48,316 nt of DNA from Clostridiales bacterium DTU089 (lineage in GTDB: Bacteria; Bacillota; Clostridia; Oscillospirales; Acutalibacteraceae): contig LFSB01000028.1 of NCBI GenBank assembly GCA_001513045.1, positions 1-48,316 on the forward strand, read 5' to 3'. Made by a program: the position numbers and the translations under genes. Every line of letters starts with the position of its first letter. The first letter of the stretch is position 1. Shown piece by piece: positions 43,057-48,316 of this stretch. The notes under the pieces were generated by a model. The model had not been told where the DNA came from, did not search any database, and was given only the letters and a program-made list of their open reading frames with translations.

Positions 43057-43085
43057 ATTATAAATAAAACACAGGGAATTTGCAA
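43057..43085 (-). promoter_or_regulatory. Sigma-A promoter of tRNA-Thr
   Basis: Minus-strand TTGCAA (43080-43085), 17 bases, TATAAT (43057-43062). It would give a leader of about 165 bases, long for a single tRNA. Confidence 0.65.
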
Positions 43086-43158
43086 GGCTTTTTTGAAAAA
43101 ATATCTAAAATCAGAGAAAAACCGCCGTGCACGGTTATTTTATCTATACACATTATTA

Positions 43159-43195
43159 GCTTAAAGGCGGAGCCATACCGATTCCGCCTTTAAGC
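43159..43195 (-). terminator. Hairpin after the GH16 gene
   Basis: GCTTAAAGGCGGA pairs with TCCGCCTTTAAGC over 13 bases, 10 bases past the stop. The T-run after it is poor on the minus strand. Confidence 0.65.
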
Positions 43196-43204
43196 TCATT
43201 TTAA

Positions 43205-44086
43205 TTATCGGTATTGATACGCCCTCACATAATCGACTATAAAATCCGTAGGAGTCTGTTCACCCGAATCAACAGACGGTCCGGACCAGCCATCTGCGGG
43301 TATTGCGTCGGCTCCGTCAATTTCGACAGAAAGTATCATAAACTCCGGCACCTGCGAAGTTCCTCCGAATGAGCTTCTGCCGGACTCAACTCCGTTTACG
43401 TAAAATATATACTCCTCTTCGTTCCATTCAAGGCCGTAAGTGTTAAATTCCTTGTACGGGTTGTTGCCGGTTATCAGCGGCAGACATACATTCTCGGACT
43501 GATGAGCCTCACCGTAGCCGTCATAATGTATATTTGAGGTCACGGCATACTTCTTCAGCCCTTTTTCAAAATAATACGGCGACTCATAGATATCTATCTC
43601 GGCACCGTCCGTACCGCCGTTTCCGACGCTCCCCACTCCGGAACAGAACATCCAGAACGCCGACCACATACCGGTACCCTCCGGCAGAATGCAGCGCACC
43701 TCAAAATATCCGTATTTCTGCGAATAGCTTTTTGAGGTGTCTATTCCGCAGGTATACCAACCGGGTTTTCCGTTACCGTTTATGCCTTCGGGACAATATT
43801 TCGCGGCTATATGCAGGCTGCCGTCCTGTATGCTGCAAAGGGACATATTCCAATAGCTTCCTCTGCGCACAATTGTGTCGGTACCGGAAAAATAGTGTCC
43901 GTCCCATTTTCCGGTATCAAGCACGGGAGCATCAAATTCATCCGCCCACACAAGCTCAAATTTACTAATATCAAGCTTTTCTCCGTTCGGTTTCACCGGA
44001 TAACCTCCTATCGAAGCCAACAATGTAATAAGGGAAAGCAAAAGGCCTAAAAGCGGCTTGATAAACTTGAAATGTGAAACATCCAT
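43205..44086 (-). CDS. Secreted family 16 glycoside hydrolase (beta-glucanase-like)
   Basis: This 293-residue protein has an N-terminal hydrophobic segment (IKPLLGLLLSLITLLASIGG) that acts as signal or anchor. The GH16 jelly roll starts at LVWADEFDAPVLDTGKWD; the catalytic motif is GAEIDIYE (E-x-D-x-x-E, nucleophile and acid/base), and the strand after it is SNIHYDGYGEAH, with LEWNEEEYIFYVNG near the end. Such enzymes cut beta-1,3 or beta-1,3-1,4 glucans. GGAGGG is eight bases before the chosen ATG. It is divergent from the acyltransferase gene. Confidence 0.93.
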   Translation of the reverse strand: MDVSHFKFIKPLLGLLLSLITLLASIGGYPVKPNGEKLDISKFELVWADEFDAPVLDTGKWDGHYFSGTDTIVRRGSYWNMSLCSIQDGSLHIAAKYCPEGINGNGKPGWYTCGIDTSKSYSQKYGYFEVRCILPEGTGMWSAFWMFCSGVGSVGNGGTDGAEIDIYESPYYFEKGLKKYAVTSNIHYDGYGEAHQSENVCLPLITGNNPYKEFNTYGLEWNEEEYIFYVNGVESGRSSFGGTSQVPEFMILSVEIDGADAIPADGWSGPSVDSGEQTPTDFIVDYVRAYQYR

Positions 44087-44117
44087 AAAATATGCCCTCC
44101 TTTTCCTTTTTAATTTA

Positions 44118-44146
44118 CTTTTACCATAAGTGCTTGCGATTGTCAA
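44118..44146 (-). promoter_or_regulatory. Sigma-A promoter of the GH16 gene
   Basis: Minus-strand TTGACA (44141-44146), 17 bases, TAAAAG (44118-44123). Its -35 box is five bases from that of the divergent promoter. Confidence 0.65.
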
Positions 44147-44151
44147 GGCTG

Positions 44152-44180
44152 TTGCTAAACCTTGCGGGCTGTGTTACAAT
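44152..44180 (+). promoter_or_regulatory. Sigma-A promoter of the acyltransferase gene
   Basis: TTGCTA, 17 bases, TACAAT (44175-44180), back to back with the GH16 promoter, so a protein bound between could affect both genes. Confidence 0.7.
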
Positions 44181-44216
44181 ATATAAAATTCCACACCGGA
44201 AAGGATTTACATAAGT

Positions 44217-45230
44217 ATGAAAAAAAGAGTTGTGTATTTTGATATACTTAATATTCTTGCGGCTCTGAGCGTGATTTTTCTTCACTGCAATGGAATTGCC
44301 CATTTCTTTTCCGATACCCCTGACTGGCGGCAGGCACTCGGCGTTGAGGTGCTGTGCTTCTGGGCGGTGCCTGTGTTTCTTATGCTCTCCGGTGCCACGC
44401 TTATGAGCTATCGCGAAAGCTACTCAACTGCCGAATTCTTTAAAAGAAGGATTCTTCGCACCGTTATCCCCTTCCTTGCGTGGTCGCTGATAATGGCTGC
44501 CGTAAAAGACATCAATCCGTTTGAAATAGGCGTGTGCGAGTTCCTGAGCAAACTGTTTTTGTGCAGCATTGAAGGAGTATACTGGTTTTTCATTCCGTTG
44601 TTTGCGGTGTATATTTCCATACCTGTGTTGTCCTTGCTTAAAGATAACAAAAAAATTCTTATCTATATGCTTTTCGGCTCGATGATATTCAATTCGCTGC
44701 TCCCCGAGATATTCGCCGTTATAAAGGTTTCGTGGAACGGTTCGCTTTCGATGCTCACAATGGGCGGTTACCTCATCTTCCCGGTTCTGGGTTATCTTCT
44801 CAACACCACGGATTTTACAAAGGTACAGCGAGGGTTAATATATCTTTCCGGCATTGCAGGAGTCATATTCAGATATGTTACCACGTTCTGCCTGTCCATG
44901 CGCGACGCATCAACCAACATAATGTTTTTCAGCTACACCGGCTGGTACTCTGTGTGCCTTGCCGCTGCAGTTTTCGTATTTATAAAATATTTACCCTTGT
45001 GCGATAAGCTCGCCGCAAAGGAAAAGGCGGTGAAAATTCTGAAGACTGTCTCCTCATGCAGTTTCGGGGTTTATCTCCTGCACAACTTTGTAAGAATGAA
45101 AATCGAAGGCTCGCTTGTGCACGTCGGCTGGGAATGGAGAATTTTCGGTCCGTTTCTCGTCTATGCTCTGTGCCTGGCTGCAACCTTTATAATGAAAAAA
45201 ATACCGCTTGTTAAACATATTGTGCCGTAA
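44217..45230 (+). CDS. Membrane acyltransferase (acyltransferase 3 / OafA-like family)
   Basis: This 337-residue protein has about ten membrane segments. It begins RVVYFDILNILAALSVIFLHCNG, where the histidine is the expected catalytic residue, followed by the family's R(R/K)xLR-type basic patch (FFKRRILRTVIPFLAWSL). The end is VYLLHNFVRMKI with further helices. The family transfers acetyl or other acyl groups to envelope sugars. GGAAAGG is upstream of the ATG. It is divergent from a glucanase, which fits envelope or polysaccharide work, but the acceptor is unknown. Confidence 0.9.
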   Translation: MKKRVVYFDILNILAALSVIFLHCNGIAHFFSDTPDWRQALGVEVLCFWAVPVFLMLSGATLMSYRESYSTAEFFKRRILRTVIPFLAWSLIMAAVKDINPFEIGVCEFLSKLFLCSIEGVYWFFIPLFAVYISIPVLSLLKDNKKILIYMLFGSMIFNSLLPEIFAVIKVSWNGSLSMLTMGGYLIFPVLGYLLNTTDFTKVQRGLIYLSGIAGVIFRYVTTFCLSMRDASTNIMFFSYTGWYSVCLAAAVFVFIKYLPLCDKLAAKEKAVKILKTVSSCSFGVYLLHNFVRMKIEGSLVHVGWEWRIFGPFLVYALCLAATFIMKKIPLVKHIVP

Positions 45231-45322
45231 AACGTAATGCAACAAATTGTAGCAGAGCTTTTTTAAAATAAAGCGTGACTTTTTCGCGTATAAATGATTT
45301 GATTTACGTGGAGGTGAATGCT

Positions 45323-46750
45323 GTGGCAAAAATTTCAAAAACTATTAAAAAGCTGCGTAATTCACGCGAACTTACGCAGGACTCTCTCGCCGAACAGCTT
45401 TTTGTTTCACGTCAGACTGTTTCAAGCTGGGAAACCGACAGAACACAGCCGGATATCGAAATGCTCAAGAAGCTTTCGGAGGTTCTCGATGTATCAATTG
45501 AGGAGCTCATCTACGGCGAAAAGCTCCGAACAGAAGAAAATGCGGCGAACTCCAACTCAAAAAAAGTGCTCATAATCATCTTCTCTGTAATCGCCTCGGT
45601 GCTTATCGGCTCCGGTTTGCTGCTGATATTCGTATCGGGCTGGAAAAATTTCCCGATGGCTTTGAAAACCGTGTTTTCTCTCGCACCCATGCTCGTCGGT
45701 CAAGCGGCGGCGCTGTATGTTTACCGCAAGCACCGTGAAAGTCCGGCATGGCGTGAGGGAGCGGCGGTGCTGTGGTGTGCCGGAAGCATTGCAACCATAG
45801 CCCTGGTAAACTCGATATATGAGCTTAACAACGGCTTTGAAGGCTGTATGCTTATTGACTCATTGCTGATACTGCCTGTAATATATTTGCTTGATGCCGT
45901 ATCTCCGCTTATTGCATATTATACGGCAGTAATATATTACGGCTTTTATCAGGCGGATATCAGCAATTCTCCCGTATGGCTGCTGCTTGTTGTCGCGATG
46001 TTCGCGCTGGGTCTCGCCTATGTCATAAAGAACCGCAAAAACACCGCCGATATACGCCATATATACTCTGTGTGGATATCGGTAATCGCCGCCTCAATCA
46101 TAGGCATTCTCACGGCAATTGCGCTTGAATCGGGAATTTTCGCCATGCTCACTTCAATATGTATATGCCTGTACGCCCTCGACCGTGACGGCTCATGGAA
46201 CAGTCCGTATCACACCATAGGACTGCTCGGCGGTGCGCTGCTTTCGGTCAGTGCAAGCTTCGTGTGGATTCCGGGATACCGCTATGTATGGTATGAAAAA
46301 ATCCCGATTGACCCCGAATATGTTGTTTACGGACTGCTCTGTGCCGCTGTTATTTTGATAGGCGTTTTTATCGGAAGAAGGACGTTTCTGGACAACGCCG
46401 GAAAGATTATCTTTTGCACAAGCGCCGCTCTTTGCGCCGCACTCGAGTTTATATCGGAAAACAGTTTTATAATGGGTTCATTTCTTATATACGCGCTCAT
46501 CTGTATGGCGGCTGTCGCTCAGGCGCTGTCACTCATTGCGGACGGTGCCAAAACCGGACGTTTTCTTCCCTTAAATATCGGGCTGCTCATGATAGCATCA
46601 CTTATAACGGAAATCATTGTTGCTCAGAATCTCGGTATGCTTGCAACAGGTCTTATGCTCGTAGTGATGGGCATTATTCTCCTTTTCATCAATTACACGC
46701 TTGCCAAAAAAAAGAAGCTTAGCGAAAAGGAGGTTGCGGAAGATGAGTAA
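45323..46750 (+). CDS. XRE-family regulator fused to a multi-pass membrane domain (DUF2157-like)
   Basis: The protein has 475 residues. Residues 1-60 are a lambda-repressor-type HTH (ISKTIKKLRNSRELTQDSLAEQLFVSRQTVSSWETDRTQPD). After a short acidic linker, residues about 80-465 form roughly a dozen membrane segments similar in style to DUF2157 proteins. The start is GTG (VAKISK), set by GGAGG eight bases upstream. The stop overlaps the start of the next gene by eight bases. A DNA-binding domain tethered to a large membrane domain suggests signalling from membrane to promoter; target and signal are unknown. Confidence 0.85.
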   Translation: MAKISKTIKKLRNSRELTQDSLAEQLFVSRQTVSSWETDRTQPDIEMLKKLSEVLDVSIEELIYGEKLRTEENAANSNSKKVLIIIFSVIASVLIGSGLLLIFVSGWKNFPMALKTVFSLAPMLVGQAAALYVYRKHRESPAWREGAAVLWCAGSIATIALVNSIYELNNGFEGCMLIDSLLILPVIYLLDAVSPLIAYYTAVIYYGFYQADISNSPVWLLLVVAMFALGLAYVIKNRKNTADIRHIYSVWISVIAASIIGILTAIALESGIFAMLTSICICLYALDRDGSWNSPYHTIGLLGGALLSVSASFVWIPGYRYVWYEKIPIDPEYVVYGLLCAAVILIGVFIGRRTFLDNAGKIIFCTSAALCAALEFISENSFIMGSFLIYALICMAAVAQALSLIADGAKTGRFLPLNIGLLMIASLITEIIVAQNLGMLATGLMLVVMGIILLFINYTLAKKKKLSEKEVAEDE

Positions 46751-47366
46751 GAAAAAATGCTTTTTCGGCTTACTTATATTCGTAATGGCACTTCAGCTGT
46801 GCGTTCCGGCAGGCATGATAGGCTTCAATCACGCTTACAAGGCATTGGCTGAAAGGTACGGCTCTCTGTGCAAATTCCCCGTCAGCACAGTAGTATATAC
46901 GGGAGATTACGGCGGGGAGGTCGAGCCCTCACTGTCGTTTGATATTGCGATGCCTGGAAACTCTTCAGACTACGATTTTTTCACTGAAACAGGGGAGCTT
47001 GAGTCCGCCAAACCTTATGCAGTTATAAGCACCGGTTCTGACGGATTTGCGGTGATGTCACTTACAGAAGAACGTCCGGATACCGACACCTATGTGAAAA
47101 GCATCGAAAACCTGTATTCCTTTGAATTTCCGGCCAACACAATGGAAATTAAGGGGCCGACTTACAAAAACTCGGTTTCATTTGCACAGGGTGACGCAGA
47201 ATATTCGCGCCGATTCTGGGGGCCCTTGCTGTACCTTTTCGATGAGGCGTATCTTGAAGCCTATGTATACAAAGGCAGAGTATATGTAAAAGAAATATAC
47301 GTTGACGGCGTTGCAATAGAGAGCAAGCTTGCCGAGGTAATGGAGAAGCCGGAATTTCCCTCGTAA
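46743..47366 (+). CDS. Small exported protein, GDYXXLXY-like
   Basis: The protein has 207 residues. An N-terminal hydrophobic segment (FFGLLIFVMALQLCVPAGMI) is a signal or anchor. The rest is strand-rich, with VVYTGDYGGEVEPSLSFDI and a C-terminal EAYVYKGRVYVKEIYVDGVAIE, which recalls the GDYXXLXY family that often follows DUF2157 membrane proteins. The motif is imperfect, so the assignment rests partly on context. The ATG sits in ATGAGTAA, overlapping the regulator stop, with AAGGAGG nine bases before. The two proteins are probably a functional pair. Confidence 0.65.
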   Translation: MSKKKCFFGLLIFVMALQLCVPAGMIGFNHAYKALAERYGSLCKFPVSTVVYTGDYGGEVEPSLSFDIAMPGNSSDYDFFTETGELESAKPYAVISTGSDGFAVMSLTEERPDTDTYVKSIENLYSFEFPANTMEIKGPTYKNSVSFAQGDAEYSRRFWGPLLYLFDEAYLEAYVYKGRVYVKEIYVDGVAIESKLAEVMEKPEFPS

Positions 47367-47416
47367 TACATAGCGCCCGGTGAGAACACATTCAGACAAA
47401 TATGAATTTTAATATG

Positions 47417-47449
47417 GAAAAGAGCTGTGCGTCTCGCACAGCTCTTTTC
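47417..47449 (+). terminator. Terminator after the XRE/GDY-like pair
   Basis: GAAAAGAGCTGTGCG pairs perfectly with CGCACAGCTCTTTTC around TCT. Confidence 0.85.
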
Positions 47450-47708
47450 TCAAAACAACAGGTACGGCAACGCCGTTTCGGATTTGTCTGAAAATCACGT
47501 TTCCTCTTCGCGATTTCCGACCTTCCGTATATATATGACAAAAATCGCCATTTACTACACAAAAAATTTTAATTTTTTTGAATTTCAGCGTTTTCCACAA
47601 ATACTCCTTTGGATTTATGTGCATGATTTACAAATTATTTTTCTGATACGCCTTTAATTACAAAGAATTTGAAAAGTTGTTCTTTCAGAGCGATTTTCAC
47701 AAATAAAA
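47450..47708. other. AT-rich spacer without recognised features
   Basis: About 260 bases between a plus-strand and a minus-strand terminator. I see no coding frame with a ribosome site, no promoter with good boxes and no structured RNA. Confidence 0.5.
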
Positions 47709-47742
47709 CCGGAAAAACGTCCTTACATGGATGCTTTTCCGG
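47709..47742 (-). terminator. Terminator after the DUF3795 gene
   Basis: CCGGAAAAACGTCC pairs with GGATGCTTTTCCGG (two G-U pairs); the minus-strand tail is TTTTATTTG. It lies 78 bases past the stop. Confidence 0.65.
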
Positions 47743-47819
47743 GTCTTTGTAAAACATTTTAATTTTTATTGTTTTTTGAAAAGTTAAATTGTCATTGCAC
47801 CATGACTAAGTTCCGTCAT

Positions 47820-48255
47820 TTAAAGCGGCTGCTTTTGAAATTGTTGCGAATCCAGCACAGTCTGAACAATACTGCGAAATTGCTTTCCGCGCTCCTTGTC
47901 TGTGCCGGTTATCTCCTCGGCATTATTCATTATTTCAGTAAGCACCGACAAGTCCTGCTGAATAAACAGCTCGCATAAAAAACGCTTCATTCTTCCGTCG
48001 TTATACCTTTCAAGTGCCTGAGTGAGCAAAGCGGCACGCGCCGAATACTCAGCGTACCATGTATCAAATCCCGATTTTGCAATTGAGGAGCAGGTGCGCT
48101 GCTTTACGTTATTTGTGTTCAGGTCACGAAAATCTCCCATTTTACCCAGACGCTCGCACGGAAAATCCGGGCATCTGCCGCAATGCTCAAGTCCTTTATT
48201 GCGGCAACAGCTATGCACCTTACACATATCTGTATAATAACCGTCATGCGAGCAA
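47820..48255 (-). pseudogene. DUF3795 protein gene, 5' end cut off by an IS3/IS150-like element
   Basis: The remaining frame encodes CSHDGYYTDMCKVHSCCRNKGLEHCGRCPDFPCERL and a helical C-terminus, the cysteine-rich pattern of DUF3795. Family members normally begin with about 25-45 more residues (a CGLxCxxCP segment). Here the frame upstream of the cysteine at 48252-48254 runs straight into the element end and meets TGA. An internal ATG at 48227 could still give 135 residues but lacks the first cysteines and a good ribosome site. The other part of the gene may lie beyond the element, outside the window. Function of the family is unknown. Confidence 0.75.
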
Positions 48256-48316
48256 TGAACCGCCCCCTGTCAAGTAGACAATTAAAATAAATAAAAAACG
48301 GATGGATTATTTTTAG
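48256..48316. mobile_element. End of an IS3-family (IS150-like) insertion sequence, partial
   Basis: Reading into the right edge, the sequence begins TGAACCGCCCCCTG and continues TCAAGTAGACA. This has the layout of IS150-group terminal repeats (TG-ACTGCACCC...GT-GACA). It starts exactly where the DUF3795 frame breaks. No transposase codons are inside the window. The adjoining host bases GCAA could be part of the short target duplication; the other end is needed to tell. Confidence 0.5.

Overview
The window looks like a chromosome segment of an anaerobic, low-to-mid GC Firmicute of class Clostridia, most likely a gut Oscillospirales/Ruminococcaceae-type organism. The signs are strong GGAGG ribosome binding sites, sigma-A promoters with 17-base spacers ahead of many genes, a LexA gene with a Gram-positive layout, a CD1247-type acidic protein beside efp, a GPH-type sugar transporter, a BspA-type leucine-rich-repeat protease and IS150-like mobile DNA. 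The taxon is inferred from gene content only.

Positions 1-21200 are almost all on the minus strand. From upstream to downstream in transcription: a sensor-like ECF sigma factor fusion (18888-21194); an FGGY sugar kinase; mgsA; hisS-aspS; efp followed by a CD1247-type protein; rpsO-pnp and a Na/Pi transporter; rpmB and a MalY/PatB-type PLP enzyme; a secreted SGNH esterase; and an operon of SCP2-like protein, GSA-aminomutase-like aminotransferase, split transketolase (N and C subunits) and a second SCP2-like protein that runs off the left edge. Most units have a clear promoter or terminator.

Positions 21360-28340 are on the plus strand: a GPH-family transporter, a secreted subtilisin-like protease with BspA-type repeats, endonuclease III, then a separately promoted membrane protein of unknown function. 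At 28508-34671 a minus-strand unit carries an M3 oligoendopeptidase, mfd, a TSCPD protein and a nucleosidase. Positions 35006-42346 (plus) hold a lipase-like hydrolase coupled to a degenerate flavodoxin, lexA, a large unknown propeller/toroid-like protein, a QueG-like iron-sulfur protein gene split by a small TA-inserted element, a beta-lactamase-fold hydrolase and a patatin. Positions 42347-43204 are a repeat-rich spacer with tRNA-Thr(CGT). The right end has a GH16 glucanase divergent from an acyltransferase, an XRE-membrane regulator coupled to a small secreted protein, and a DUF3795 gene cut by an IS3/IS150-like end.

The most unusual objects are: (1) one polypeptide that joins an ECF sigma factor, an Ala/Gly linker, one membrane segment and an extracellular family-3 solute-binding domain, with an ECF-type promoter in front of it; (2) the SCP2/aminotransferase/split-transketolase operon, whose substrate is unknown; (3) a 275-base inverted-repeat element whose removal with one TA exactly restores the reading frame of the interrupted gene.
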